DNA of 64,000 bases from Pseudorhizobium pelagicum (GTDB lineage Bacteria > Pseudomonadota > Alphaproteobacteria > Rhizobiales > Rhizobiaceae). The DNA is taken from the NCBI GenBank assembly GCA_000722615.1, contig JOKI01000002.1, positions 95,114 to 159,113 of the forward strand, read 5' to 3'. Shown in pieces: positions 33,064-41,267 of the stretch. The notes under the pieces are model-generated. The model worked only from the letters and a program-made list of their open reading frames with translations, was not told the DNA's origin and searched no databases. Position 1 is the stretch's first letter. Each line of letters starts with the position of its first letter. The position numbers and the translations under genes were made by a program.

Positions 33064-33177
33064 AACAAAAGCCGGAACGTCATCAGGTCGACATCCCGGA
33101 GACAGACACTTCGCGATGCTCCGGGATGGGGCACCGCGCATCGCAGCGACATCTCACTCTTTCAAAGGGACACGCAC

Positions 33178-34017
33178 ATGAGCAGCAATTTCATCACCAC
33201 CCAGGACGGCACGCAGATCTTCTACAAGGACTGGGGCTCGAAGGACGCCCAGCCGATCGTTTTCCATCACGGCTGGCCGCTGAGCGCCGACGACTGGGAC
33301 GTGCAGATGATCTTCTTCCTCGGCCAGGGCTACCGCGTCATCGCCCATGACCGCCGCGGCCATGGACGCTCCAGCCAGACCGACACCGGCAACGAGATGG
33401 ACACCTATGCAGCCGATGTCGCCGCCCTGGCTGCCCATCTCGACCTGAAGAACGCCATCCATGTGGGGCATTCGACCGGTGGTGGAGAAGTTGCCCGCTA
33501 TGTGGCGCAGTACGGCCATGAGGGCCGTGTCGCCAAGGCCGTGCTGATCGGTGCCGTGCCGCCGATCATGGTCAAGACCGAGGCGAACCCGGGCGGTCTG
33601 CCGCTCGAGGTCTTCGACGGCTTCCGTTCGGCACTGGCTGCCAACCGGGCGCAGTTCTTCCTCGACATTCCGACCGGCCCCTTCTTCGGCTTCAACCGCG
33701 AGGGCGCCAATGTCTCGGAAGGGGCAATCCGCAATTGGTGGCGGCAGGGCATGATGGGCGGCGCCAAGGCGCATTACGACTGCATCAAGGCCTTCTCGGA
33801 AACTGATTTCACCGAGGACCTGAAGGCGATCGAGGTGCCGGTGCTGGTCATGCATGGCGACGATGACCAGATCGTGCCGATCGCCGACTCCGCGCATCTG
33901 GCGATCAAGCTCCTGAAGAATGGTACGCTCAAGGTGTACGAAGGGCTGCCGCACGGCATGGCGACGACCCATGCGGAGATCATCAACGCCGATCTGCTGG
34001 CCTTCTTCCAGGCCTAA
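33178..34017 (+). CDS. Cofactor-free haloperoxidase-like alpha/beta hydrolase
   Basis: A 279-residue alpha/beta hydrolase of the non-haem chloroperoxidase/arylesterase group. The pattern [19 protein letters not shown] (residues 26-44) and the nucleophile elbow GHSTGGGE (97-104, Ser99) are signature features, with the probable acid Asp in [10 protein letters not shown] and His in LPHGMATTH. Such enzymes hydrolyse esters or lactones and can form peracids with organic acids and H2O2. No signal peptide is seen, so the protein is cytoplasmic. AAAGGGACACGCAC precedes the ATG. It is divergent from the OhrR-like regulator with three palindromic operators, which suggests induction by organic peroxides or electrophiles. 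Confidence 0.9.
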   Translation: MSSNFITTQDGTQIFYKDWGSKDAQPIVFHHGWPLSADDWDVQMIFFLGQGYRVIAHDRRGHGRSSQTDTGNEMDTYAADVAALAAHLDLKNAIHVGHSTGGGEVARYVAQYGHEGRVAKAVLIGAVPPIMVKTEANPGGLPLEVFDGFRSALAANRAQFFLDIPTGPFFGFNREGANVSEGAIRNWWRQGMMGGAKAHYDCIKAFSETDFTEDLKAIEVPVLVMHGDDDQIVPIADSAHLAIKLLKNGTLKVYEGLPHGMATTHAEIINADLLAFFQA

Positions 34018-34114
34018 GCGATTCGCGTGATGATGAGGAGGAGGCGGCTTCGGCCGCCTTTTCCGTTTGTCGGTGCCAAGACGGGTGCCAGCGGGACGTG
34101 CCAGCTGCGGCGGA

Positions 34115-35026
34115 TCAGCCCAAGAGATCGTCCGCGACGGCTTTGCCGAGTTCCGCCAGGCGCCGGTAGTGCGCATCCCTGACGCTGTGCCGGCGCCAGA
34201 AGAAGCCGATGGTGCGCACGCCGGGCCAGCCTTCTATGCGCAGGAGATGGACATCCTGATCGCTTCGAAATTCGGAGCGCACATAGAGTTCCGGAAAGAG
34301 CGACAGGCCCATGTCGATGGAGACCATCTGGCGCAGGGCGTCGAGGCTGGTGCCTTCGTAATCATCAACGAGATGGGCTCCGGAGACCCGTGCGAGATCG
34401 CGCACGGTGTCCAGGAGGCGATGGCCGCGGCCGAGCGTCAGCAGTTGTTCACCCGCAAGAGAGGCAAGGTCAACCGTGTCGCGGCCGGCCAGCCGGTGCC
34501 TGCGCGACACGCCGAGAAAGATGCGCTCTTCGCAGATTGCCGAGAACTCGCACGTGTCGCCAGCGGCGGGCGCCGGACCGAGGCCGCAGTGGATGCTGCC
34601 GTCCGCCACCTGCTCCTCGAGCAGGAGGGGACGCTCCTCGCGGATATGCAGCCTGAGACCGGGATAGGCGGCGTGCAGCCGGGGCAGGAGGCGGGGCAGG
34701 AAATAGGGGCCGAAGGTTGGGACGGCTCCCAGGCGTATGAGGCCGCCAAGCGCGCCCTGGCTGACGGAGGCCACGGCAACCATGCCGTCCAACGTATCCA
34801 GCACCGTCCGGGCCGAAGCGATCACCTCCAGTCCGGCAGGCGTCGGCGCCACCAGACCGGGCGTGCGGTCGATCAGCGCGCAGCCGAGGCGCTGTTCGAG
34901 GAGTGCAATCTGAACCGAGAGCGTGGGCTGCGAGACATGGCAGCGTTTCGCCGCTTCGCCGAAGTGGCCGGTCTCGCCAAGCATGACGAGGTATTCGAGC
35001 TGTCTCACGGTGGGTCTGTAAGGCAT
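34115..35026 (-). CDS. OxyR-type LysR regulator lacking the redox cysteines
   Basis: A 303-residue LysR-family regulator most similar to OxyR: TVRQLEYLVMLGETGHFGEAAKRCHVSQPTLSVQIALLEQRLG in the helix-turn-helix, and EGTSLDALRQMVSIDMGLSLFPELYV in the effector domain, aligning with the OxyR segment ATSLETLRNMVAAGSGITLLP. At the place of the peroxide-sensing Cys199 (E. coli GHCL) this protein has GHRL, and the second position (Cys208) is also not Cys. Two cysteines elsewhere (HCGLG and DTCEF) are not in the redox loop. Peroxide sensing as in OxyR is therefore unlikely. It is divergent from a DUF465 gene and the SbtA-like transporter, which it may regulate. The normal length suggests a functional gene. 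Confidence 0.85.
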   Translation of the reverse strand: MPYRPTVRQLEYLVMLGETGHFGEAAKRCHVSQPTLSVQIALLEQRLGCALIDRTPGLVAPTPAGLEVIASARTVLDTLDGMVAVASVSQGALGGLIRLGAVPTFGPYFLPRLLPRLHAAYPGLRLHIREERPLLLEEQVADGSIHCGLGPAPAAGDTCEFSAICEERIFLGVSRRHRLAGRDTVDLASLAGEQLLTLGRGHRLLDTVRDLARVSGAHLVDDYEGTSLDALRQMVSIDMGLSLFPELYVRSEFRSDQDVHLLRIEGWPGVRTIGFFWRRHSVRDAHYRRLAELGKAVADDLLG

Positions 35027-35119
35027 TCGATAGTTTTAAACTATGATGCTGATGCAATCAATGAATTTGATCAATTGCGGAAGTTTTCGCATTTTGAGGT
35101 CGTCAAAGAGGAGAACCAA

Positions 35120-35344
35120 ATGAACCGACTGTTGAAGGCCCTGAAGGCAAGGCATGCGATCGTGGAGGCACGGGTGGTGGAGGAACAGCGCCGTCCGAAG
35201 CCTGATCATGTCAGCGTCAGAGCACTGAAGACGATCAAGCTTCAGCTCCGTGACCAGATCGCTTCGCTCGAGCGCATGCTCGCCGAGAACACGGCGCCGG
35301 TGACCGACCGTCTGCGACACAAGCGCCGTAACGCCACGTCCTGA
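35120..35344 (+). CDS. YdcH/DUF465 family small protein
   Basis: A 74-residue helical protein of the DUF465 (YdcH) group: LLKALKARHAIVEARVVEEQRRPKPDHVSVRALKTIKLQLRDQIASLERML is the typical two-helix hairpin pattern with the basic KTIKLQLRD segment. Function is unknown. The start is fixed by AAAGAGGAGAACCAA before the ATG spanning 35120-35122. It lies between a LysR gene in divergent orientation and the SbtA-like permease gene, 205 bp upstream of the latter, and the three may form one regulated locus. Confidence 0.85.
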   Translation: MNRLLKALKARHAIVEARVVEEQRRPKPDHVSVRALKTIKLQLRDQIASLERMLAENTAPVTDRLRHKRRNATS

Positions 35345-35549
35345 CCTCAGTCCCACCCGTGTCCGACCGCCAGCCGGGATCTGCCCCGGCTGGCGGTCTC
35401 GCCGCGCAGTCATGTTCGCGACCGGCCCGAAGTCGGCTTCCGCCTATGGCGCCCGGTGCCTGTCGTCCTGATCACCCAGCCTCCTGAACAACTGATGCAC
35501 GCGCTGCTGTCCCGGACGCGGCGCTGCGCGACCTCGCACGAGATCATCC

Positions 35550-36542
35550 ATGGAATTCTATCTGTCGCTCGCATCACAGAACCTTCTGTCGGCGCCTGTC
35601 CTCTTCTTCGCGCTCGGCTTCCTCGCCACCCTTGCGGGCGGCCAGATCGCGCTTCCCGGAGGCGTCGGCAAGATGATGGCGCTCTACCTGATGCTGTCCA
35701 TCGGCTTCAAGGGCGGGGCGTCTGTCGGCGCCCACGGGCTGACGGCGGAAGTTGCCATGGCGCTCGCCATCGGCGTCCTCCTGTCTGCCGCCATGCCGCT
35801 GCTCGGCCACGCGCTGCTCGGCGCGATGACAAGGCTCGGACCGCGGGACCGGGCAGCCATCGCCGCCCACTACGGCTCGATCTCGATCGTTACCTTCGTT
35901 GCGGGCAGTGATGCGCTGACCCGGCTCGGGATCGGCTTCGACGGCGGCATGGTGGCCGTGGCGGCCGCGATGGAGGCCCCCGCCATCCTGGCTGCCCTGT
36001 GGCTCCTCCTGCGCCATCCGGCGCCCGACGCCGATCCGGCACTGGCGGAGCATCGCCAGAAAACGGCGCTTCGTGACGTCGTTCTCAACGTCACCATCGT
36101 GATCCTGCTGGGCGCTTTCGCCATCGGCGCCATGACCGGACAACAGGGGCTGCAGGAGCTTTCGGGCTTCGTCATCGATCCCTTCCGTGGCGTGCTCTGC
36201 CTCTTCCTGCTCGACCTCGGCGCCATTGCGGGCGGCGGTATCCGCAGGGACTGGCGGCTGCTTTCGCCGGGCCTTCTCGGCTTTGCGCTGGTCATGCCGC
36301 TGATCGGCGCCGCGCTTGCGCTCGTGCCGGCCCTTGCCGTGGGGCTGTCGGTCGGCAATACGGCGCTGCTTGTCACGCTCGCCGCCAGCGCCTCCTACAT
36401 CGCGGTTCCGGCCGCGATGCGGATCGCCGTGCCCGATGCGCGGCCGGAACTCTATCTCGGCCTGTCGCTCGGACTGACCTTCCCGTTCAACCTGATCGCC
36501 GGCCTGCCGATCTACGTGTATCTCGCCGGTCTTGGTGGCTAG
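35550..36542 (+). CDS. SbtA-type sodium-dependent bicarbonate permease family
   Basis: A 330-residue polytopic membrane protein of the SbtA family (sodium-dependent bicarbonate transport family permease), with about ten predicted helices. Typical segments are LPGGVGKMMALYLMLSIGFKGGASV, SAAMPLLGHALLG and AAIAAHYGSISIVTFVAGSDAL, the last containing the central substrate-site motif region HYGSIS. Cyanobacterial SbtA imports bicarbonate with Na+. Many proteobacterial relatives may carry other anions. No carboxylase, SbtB-like PII protein or carbonic anhydrase gene is nearby. The ATG lies at 35550 after a poorly defined ribosome site. A strong hairpin follows the stop. Confidence 0.85.
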   Translation: MEFYLSLASQNLLSAPVLFFALGFLATLAGGQIALPGGVGKMMALYLMLSIGFKGGASVGAHGLTAEVAMALAIGVLLSAAMPLLGHALLGAMTRLGPRDRAAIAAHYGSISIVTFVAGSDALTRLGIGFDGGMVAVAAAMEAPAILAALWLLLRHPAPDADPALAEHRQKTALRDVVLNVTIVILLGAFAIGAMTGQQGLQELSGFVIDPFRGVLCLFLLDLGAIAGGGIRRDWRLLSPGLLGFALVMPLIGAALALVPALAVGLSVGNTALLVTLAASASYIAVPAAMRIAVPDARPELYLGLSLGLTFPFNLIAGLPIYVYLAGLGG

Positions 36543-36556
36543 AACCGCAAAGAAAG

Positions 36557-36578
36557 GGGCGGTCCCAAGGGACCGCCC
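36557..36578. terminator. Strong hairpin between convergent genes
   Basis: GGGCGGTCCC (36557-36566), loop AA, GGGACCGCCC (36569-36578). A perfect 10-bp stem lies between the SbtA-like gene and the convergent aminotransferase gene, and works in both orientations. No T tract follows. Confidence 0.75.
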
Positions 36579-36601
36579 GCAATGCCTGCGCCGTGCAAGG
36601 C

Positions 36602-37930
36602 TCAGATGTTGCTCTTCAGAATCTCGCGCAGCTTGCCGAAGATCTCGTCGATGTGGTGCTTTTCGACGATCAGCGGTGGCGACATGGCGATGATGTCGCC
36701 GGTGGTGCGGATCAGCAGGCCGTCGTCATAGGCCTTCAGGAAGGCGGAGAAGGCACGCTTGGTCGGCTCGCCGGCGATAGGGTCGAGTTCGATGGCGCCG
36801 ATCAGGCCGATGTTGCGGATGTCGATGACATTCGGCATGTCCTTCAGCGAGTGCAGGGCATCCTCCCAGTAGGAGGCCATCTCGCCGGCGCGGGTCAGCA
36901 GGCCCTCTTCCTTGTAGGTGTCGAGGGTGGCAAGCGCCGCGGCCGCGGCGATCGGGTTGCCGGAATAGGTATAGCCGTGGAAGAACTCGATCATGTGCTC
37001 CGGGCCGCTCATGAAGGCGTCGTGGATCTCGGAGGTCACGAAGACGGCACCCATGGGGATGACACCGTTGGTAAGGCCCTTGGCGGTGACCATGATGTCC
37101 GGCTTGACGTCGAAATACTGGGCGGCGAAGGGCGCGCCGATGCGGCCGAAGCCGGTGATGACCTCGTCGAAGATCAGGAGGATGCCGTGCTTCGTGCAGA
37201 TGTCGCGGAGCTTCTGCAGGTAGCCCTTCGGCGGGATCAGGACGCCGGTGGAGCCGGCGACGGGTTCGACGATGACTGCGGCGACCGTCGAGGCGTCGTG
37301 CAGGGTGACGATCCGCTCCAGTTCGGTGGCCAGATCGCCGCCATGCTCGGGCTCGCCGCGGGTGAAGGCGTTCTGCGCGGGCAGGTGGGTATGCGGCATG
37401 TGGTCGACGCCGGTCAGCAGGGTGCCGAACATCTTGCGGTTGGAGACGATGCCGCCGACGGAAATGCCGCCGAAGTTGACGCCGTGGTAGCCGCGTTCGC
37501 GGCCGATCAGGCGGAAGCGGGAGCCGTTGCTCTTCACCCGGTGATAGGCGAGGGCCACCTTCAGGGCCGTCTCGACCGATTCGGAGCCCGAGTTGGTGTA
37601 GAGCACGTGGTTCATGCCCTCGGGCGCCAGATCCACCAGACGGTTGGCAAGCTCGAAGGCCTTGGGGTGGCCAAGCTGGAAGGCGGGAGCGTAATCCAGT
37701 TCGCCGGCCTGTTCGCGGATCGCCTCGGTGATCTTCGGACGGCAGTGGCCGGCATTGACGCACCACAGGCCGGCCGTGGCGTCGAGCACCTGGCGGCCGT
37801 CGTGGGTGGTGTAGTGCATGTCCTTGGCGCCGACGAAGAGGCGCGGTTCCTGCTTGAACTGGCGGTTGGCCGTGAACGGCATCCAGAAGGCGCGCAGATC
37901 GTTGGGCGTGCTGTTGAGGCGATTGGACAT
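36602..37930 (-). CDS. Class III omega-aminotransferase (beta-alanine/pyruvate type)
   Basis: A 442-residue PLP-dependent class III aminotransferase resembling omega-amino acid:pyruvate transaminase. Visible are LWCVNAGHCRPKITEAI (substrate-binding region), LYTNSGSESVETALKVA (phosphate-binding), LLIFDEVITGFGRIG (Asp contacting the pyridine nitrogen) and VTAKGLTNGVIPMG with the Schiff-base Lys near residue 288. The N terminus NDLRAFWMPFTANRQFK is typical of beta-alanine-pyruvate transaminases. It may act in beta-alanine, taurine or polyamine catabolism. Start MSNRLNSTPND at 37928-37930 follows GGGGAGAATTTC. It stands alone, and its upstream gap to nolR is 188 bp with no clear regulator. Confidence 0.92.
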   Translation of the reverse strand: MSNRLNSTPNDLRAFWMPFTANRQFKQEPRLFVGAKDMHYTTHDGRQVLDATAGLWCVNAGHCRPKITEAIREQAGELDYAPAFQLGHPKAFELANRLVDLAPEGMNHVLYTNSGSESVETALKVALAYHRVKSNGSRFRLIGRERGYHGVNFGGISVGGIVSNRKMFGTLLTGVDHMPHTHLPAQNAFTRGEPEHGGDLATELERIVTLHDASTVAAVIVEPVAGSTGVLIPPKGYLQKLRDICTKHGILLIFDEVITGFGRIGAPFAAQYFDVKPDIMVTAKGLTNGVIPMGAVFVTSEIHDAFMSGPEHMIEFFHGYTYSGNPIAAAAALATLDTYKEEGLLTRAGEMASYWEDALHSLKDMPNVIDIRNIGLIGAIELDPIAGEPTKRAFSAFLKAYDDGLLIRTTGDIIAMSPPLIVEKHHIDEIFGKLREILKSNI

Positions 37931-38118
37931 GAAATTCTCCCCGTCCGGTCATTGCCGGGATTTTGACTGTTCGGTCAAATTATCAGGGGCGGCCCGCGCG
38001 TCAACTGCACTGCAGAGCAGAGACCGCATCTGTCGCGGGACATGCCGGCGCGACCGTTCCCATGACGACACCCAGGGGTGCCAGGAACGGCGTCAGTCCG
38101 CGGATGTCAGCGCTAACA

Positions 38119-38439
38119 TCAGGCAGCAGCGACGGAGGCGCGGACGGGCTCGCAGTAGATTTCCTCAAGCGAGTCGAGGACCTTCAGAACGGCAGGCGAG
38201 GCGCAGGAGTAATAGATCGTCTGCGCATCGCGCCGGGTCTTGACCAGCTTCTGCGCGCGCAGTTTCGACAAATGCTGCGACAAGGCCGACTGGCTGAGAC
38301 CGACGCGTCCTGCCAGGACTCCTACCGCCATTTCCGTTTTCACGAGGCAGCAAAGGATCATGAGGCGCTTCGGATTTGCCATTGCAGACAGCAAGCCAGC
38401 AGCGGCAAGCGAGTGCTCGGAAAGCGGCATCGTATCCAT
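38119..38439 (-). CDS. nolR: ArsR-family regulator, NolR-like
   Basis: A 106-residue winged-helix regulator of the ArsR/SmtB family, very similar to rhizobial NolR: LLSAMANPKRLMILCCLVKTEMAVGVLAGRVGLSQSALSQHLSKLRAQKLVKTRRDAQTIYYS (about 15-77) matches the NolR DNA-binding core almost throughout. NolR represses nodulation genes and core functions in Sinorhizobium and Rhizobium. Metal-binding residues of ArsR are absent, but a CC pair lies in MILCCLV and another Cys in YYSCAS. The start MDTMPLSEHS was chosen because it matches the usual NolR beginning; an earlier ATG exists at 38484. Upstream palindromes at 38484-38530 are plausible auto-regulatory sites. Confidence 0.88.
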   Translation of the reverse strand: MDTMPLSEHSLAAAGLLSAMANPKRLMILCCLVKTEMAVGVLAGRVGLSQSALSQHLSKLRAQKLVKTRRDAQTIYYSCASPAVLKVLDSLEEIYCEPVRASVAAA

Positions 38440-38483
38440 GGTGGTTAGTATCCCCTTGAAGCGGCAGCGCTTCATTAAACCCA

Positions 38484-38530
38484 ACTTTTAAAGTCAAAGA
38501 TTAGCAAGCACCGGATATATTTGTATATCC
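38484..38530. promoter_or_regulatory. Two palindromes upstream of nolR
   Basis: ACTTTTAAAGT at 38484-38494 is an 11-bp palindrome, and GGATATA-N4-TATATCC at 38513-38530 is an 18-bp inverted repeat. Both lie 45-90 bp upstream of the nolR start and could bind NolR for autoregulation. They do not match the (A/T)TTAG-N9-A(T/A) NolR consensus I recall, so another regulator is possible. Confidence 0.5.
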
Positions 38531-38779
38531 CTAAATTTCGGGTGGCGGTATCCACTGAGCATTTCCGACGCAAGCGGCGGAAATGCAGCGAAAAGCATCA
38601 CTTGCGAACATTGCAGCGGTCTTGAACTCGTGGCGGATTCGTCGCTTGCCGCAGATCAGATCATAGCTCCAGGGATCGACGTCTGCAAATCTCCAGCCGC
38701 TTTTCGTGGCATGGTAGAGCCTTTCTGCAACTGCCGATGTCGTTTCCGCCGCCAGACGCAACTCCTGCTGCAGGTCTCG
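38531..38779. other. Gap with one doubtful small reading frame
   Basis: Between nolR and the flavin-binding protein gene there is no clear gene. A minus-strand frame at 38531-38761 could encode about 75 residues with a plausible non-membrane composition (SGWRFADVDPWSYDLICGKRR), but the only in-frame start is TTG, preceded by GCAGCAGGAG, and I recognise no family. I leave it as unproven. Confidence 0.3.
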
Positions 38780-39304
38780 TCATGCGGATGCGTCGACTGA
38801 TTCGTCCGACAGGAGATCGTGGCAGGTGAGCGCATAGGCGCGGCCGAAGCCGGCATTCAGTGCGGCGGACTGCGGAACCAGGCGGAAAAAGCGGAAATCG
38901 GGAAAGTCGACGTAAAGCGCCGCCTTCGGATGGAAATCGAGGAAACGTGTGCGCAGACGGTCATGTGCTTCGCCCGGTCGCTCGACGACGTTTGCCAGGC
39001 ACTGAACCGTGATGCGGGGGTGGGCGAGCGGATCGCCCTTGCCCGGCTCTCCGGCCAACAGCGAGCAGCGCGGATCGGCAAGCAATCCCTTGGTGTGGCC
39101 CGAGAGTGCCGAGGCGAGAATCACCGGGACGCCGTCCAGATCCGTTGCCGTCAGTGCCCGGCTGGCAGAGGGAAAGCCGGTCGCGGGATCGAGGACGGCC
39201 AGCGCCATATAGCGGGCGTCACGCATCAGGGTCCGGGCGAGGCGGCGAGCCTCCTCGTCCGTCTCCCGCAACAGCTGCGGCTTGTCCTGCGCCTTCCCGC
39301 TCAT
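38780..39304 (-). CDS. Pyridoxamine-phosphate-oxidase-like (HugZ-type) flavin/haem protein
   Basis: A 174-residue split-barrel protein of the pyridoxamine 5'-phosphate oxidase-like superfamily. It resembles the N-terminal domain of HugZ: ARTLMRDARYMALAVLDPATGFPSASRALTATDLDGVPVILASALSGHTKGLLADPRCSLLAGEPGKGDPLAHPRITVQC. Relatives bind FMN, F420 or haem, and HugZ degrades haem. Here the C-terminal HugZ extension is missing. The start at 39302-39304 overlaps the stop of the choV gene (ATGA), so it is translated as the last cistron of the choline transporter operon. The functional link to choline uptake is not obvious. Confidence 0.82.
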   Translation of the reverse strand: MSGKAQDKPQLLRETDEEARRLARTLMRDARYMALAVLDPATGFPSASRALTATDLDGVPVILASALSGHTKGLLADPRCSLLAGEPGKGDPLAHPRITVQCLANVVERPGEAHDRLRTRFLDFHPKAALYVDFPDFRFFRLVPQSAALNAGFGRAYALTCHDLLSDESVDASA

Positions 39305-40359
39305 GGCTTGCCGGCGTGCTGCCGGTGGCGCGTCAGGCCGGCAATGATGTCGTCGGCGCTGATGGTGCCGATGACGGTGCCGTTGTCGACGATCCCGATC
39401 GTGCCCGGCTGGCGCGCCAGCGCATCGAGGATGTCGATGAGCGGCGTGTTCCTGTTGGCCGTCGCCGAGACGCCGGAGGCGGGCCCGCCGGTCGCCACGC
39501 CGTTGCGCATCACATCCGCCGCCGTCAGCATGGCAATAGGGTTCATGTTCTGGACGAAGTCGGAGACGTACTGGTCTGCGGGATTGCGGACGATCTCCTG
39601 CGGCGTGCCGCACTGGATGATCCGGCCGCCCTCCATGATGGCGATGCGATTGCCGATGCGGAATGCCTCGTCGAGGTCGTGACTGACGAAGAGGATCGTC
39701 TTCTTCAGCCGGCTCTGGAATTCCATCAGCTCGTCCTGAAGACGCGTGCGGATCAGCGGGTCGAGAGCGGAAAAGGGCTCGTCCATCAGCAGGATCGGGG
39801 CGCCTGTGGCAAAGGCTCGCGCGAGGCCGACGCGCTGCTGCATGCCGCCGGAGAGCTCGCCGACCTTGCGGTCGGCCCACTGGTCGAGGCTGACCAGCTC
39901 GAGTTGTTCGGCGACCCGTGCCTTGCGCTCGGCCTCCGGCACGCCGGCGAGTTCAAGGCCGAAGCCGACGTTCTCGGCAACGGTGCGCCATGGCAGCAGG
40001 CCGAACTGCTGGAAGACCATCGACACGGTGTGCATGCGCAGATCGCGCAGCGTCTTGCGGCTGGCCTTGTAGGGATCGATCGGTCCGTCGGCGGTCATCA
40101 CGGTGACATTGCCGCGGGCGACCGGCGCCAGGCCGTTCACCGCCCGCAGCAGCGTCGACTTGCCGGATCCGGAGAGGCCCATCAGGACGAGGATCTCGCC
40201 CTCGCGGACCTTCAGGGAGGCATCGGCAACGCCGACGACGATGCCCGTCTCGGCGCTGATCTCGTCGCGGCTCTTGCCCTGATCGACGAGGCCCAGCACT
40301 TCCGCATGTTTTTCGCCGAAGACGATATCGATATTTTCGAAGACGACTGCGTCCGTCAT
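39301..40359 (-). CDS. choV: Choline ABC transporter ATP-binding protein ChoV
   Basis: A 352-residue ABC ATPase of the ProV/OpuA type. Walker A GLSGSGKST is at 61-69, the Q-loop in MVFQQFGLLPW, the signature LSGGMQQRVGLARA, Walker B ILLMDEPFSALD and the H-loop FVSHDLDEA. A C-terminal CBS-like segment follows (about 280-345), as in OpuA-type proteins. The N terminus VFENIDIVFGEKHAEVLGLVDQGKSRDEI is typical of rhizobial ChoV. It energises uptake of choline with the permease ChoW and binding protein ChoX encoded upstream in the same operon. It overlaps choW by four bases and the following oxidase-like gene by four bases. Confidence 0.93.
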   Translation of the reverse strand: MTDAVVFENIDIVFGEKHAEVLGLVDQGKSRDEISAETGIVVGVADASLKVREGEILVLMGLSGSGKSTLLRAVNGLAPVARGNVTVMTADGPIDPYKASRKTLRDLRMHTVSMVFQQFGLLPWRTVAENVGFGLELAGVPEAERKARVAEQLELVSLDQWADRKVGELSGGMQQRVGLARAFATGAPILLMDEPFSALDPLIRTRLQDELMEFQSRLKKTILFVSHDLDEAFRIGNRIAIMEGGRIIQCGTPQEIVRNPADQYVSDFVQNMNPIAMLTAADVMRNGVATGGPASGVSATANRNTPLIDILDALARQPGTIGIVDNGTVIGTISADDIIAGLTRHRQHAGKP

Positions 40360-41207
40360 GTGCCGTCTCCCGAGGCTGGGCGGAACATCCGGTCAAGGAT
40401 GATTGCGAGAATGACGATGCAGAGACCCGCTTCGAAACCGCGGGCGATGTTGACGGTGTTGAGCGCCCGCACCACCGGCACGCCGAGGCCATTGGCGCCG
40501 ACCAGCGCGGCAATGACGACCATCGACAGGGACAGCATGATCGTCTGCGTCATGCCGGCCATGATCTGCGGCATCGCATAGGGAAGCTCCACCTTGCGCA
40601 GGATCTGCCGGGGGGTTGCCCCGAAGGCGACGGCGGCTTCCGTCAGCGCCTCGGGCGTCGAGACGATGCCGAGCCGGGTCAGGCGGATCGGCGAGGGGAT
40701 GGCGAAGATGACCGTGGCGATCAGGCCGGGGACCATGCCGAGGCCGAAGAGGATCAGCGCCGGGATGAGATAGACGAACGTGGGGATCGTCTGCATCAGG
40801 TCGAGCGCCGGCCGCATAATCTCGTAGAGCCAGGGGCGGCGGGCAGCGGCAATGCCGAGCGGTATGCCGACCACCATGCTGACGGCCGTTGCCGCGAGCA
40901 CGAGCGCCAGCGTTTCCGTCGTCTCCTCCCAATAGCCCTGGTTGATGATCAGCAGCAGCCCGAGTGCGGTGAAGGTGGCGATGCTGAACGAGCGCCGGAA
41001 CCACCAGGACAGCGCTGTCATCACCGCGACGATGATGAGCGGATGGGGTGTCTGGAGAACATACAGAAGGGCGTCGATGACGGAGGAAAGAACGGTCGAA
41101 AGCCAGTCGAAAAACCAGGCGCCGTTGTCGGTGAGCCAGTCCACGAAAGACTTGGCCGAGGGTCCCATGGGGATCTTGTTATCTGTCAGCCAATCCACTT
41201 GCGGCAT
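40356..41207 (-). CDS. choW: Choline ABC transporter permease ChoW
   Basis: A 283-residue integral membrane permease of the ProW/OpuAB type with about six to seven helices. The N-terminal NKIPMGPSAKSFVDWLTDNGAWFFDWLSTVL resembles ProW-type permeases. The cytoplasmic coupling loop IRLTRLGIVSTPEALTEAAVAFGATPRQILRKVELPYAMPQIMAG contains the EAA motif that contacts the ATPase. Second gene of choXWV, with overlapping junction to choV (ATGA) and a 60-bp gap after choX. It forms the choline-conducting pore in the inner membrane. Confidence 0.92.
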   Translation of the reverse strand: MPQVDWLTDNKIPMGPSAKSFVDWLTDNGAWFFDWLSTVLSSVIDALLYVLQTPHPLIIVAVMTALSWWFRRSFSIATFTALGLLLIINQGYWEETTETLALVLAATAVSMVVGIPLGIAAARRPWLYEIMRPALDLMQTIPTFVYLIPALILFGLGMVPGLIATVIFAIPSPIRLTRLGIVSTPEALTEAAVAFGATPRQILRKVELPYAMPQIMAGMTQTIMLSLSMVVIAALVGANGLGVPVVRALNTVNIARGFEAGLCIVILAIILDRMFRPASGDGT

Positions 41208-41267
41208 TCCCGGTTGGATGGTGAGGGAGGCCGGAGCCGTGAGGCTCCAGCCAAGGGCGGATTGGCC

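Noticed and set aside
38490-38515. NolR consensus site in the nolR upstream region
   Set aside because: TTAG followed by an A(T/A) occurs at the wrong spacing (10 instead of 9), so I did not call it a NolR site.
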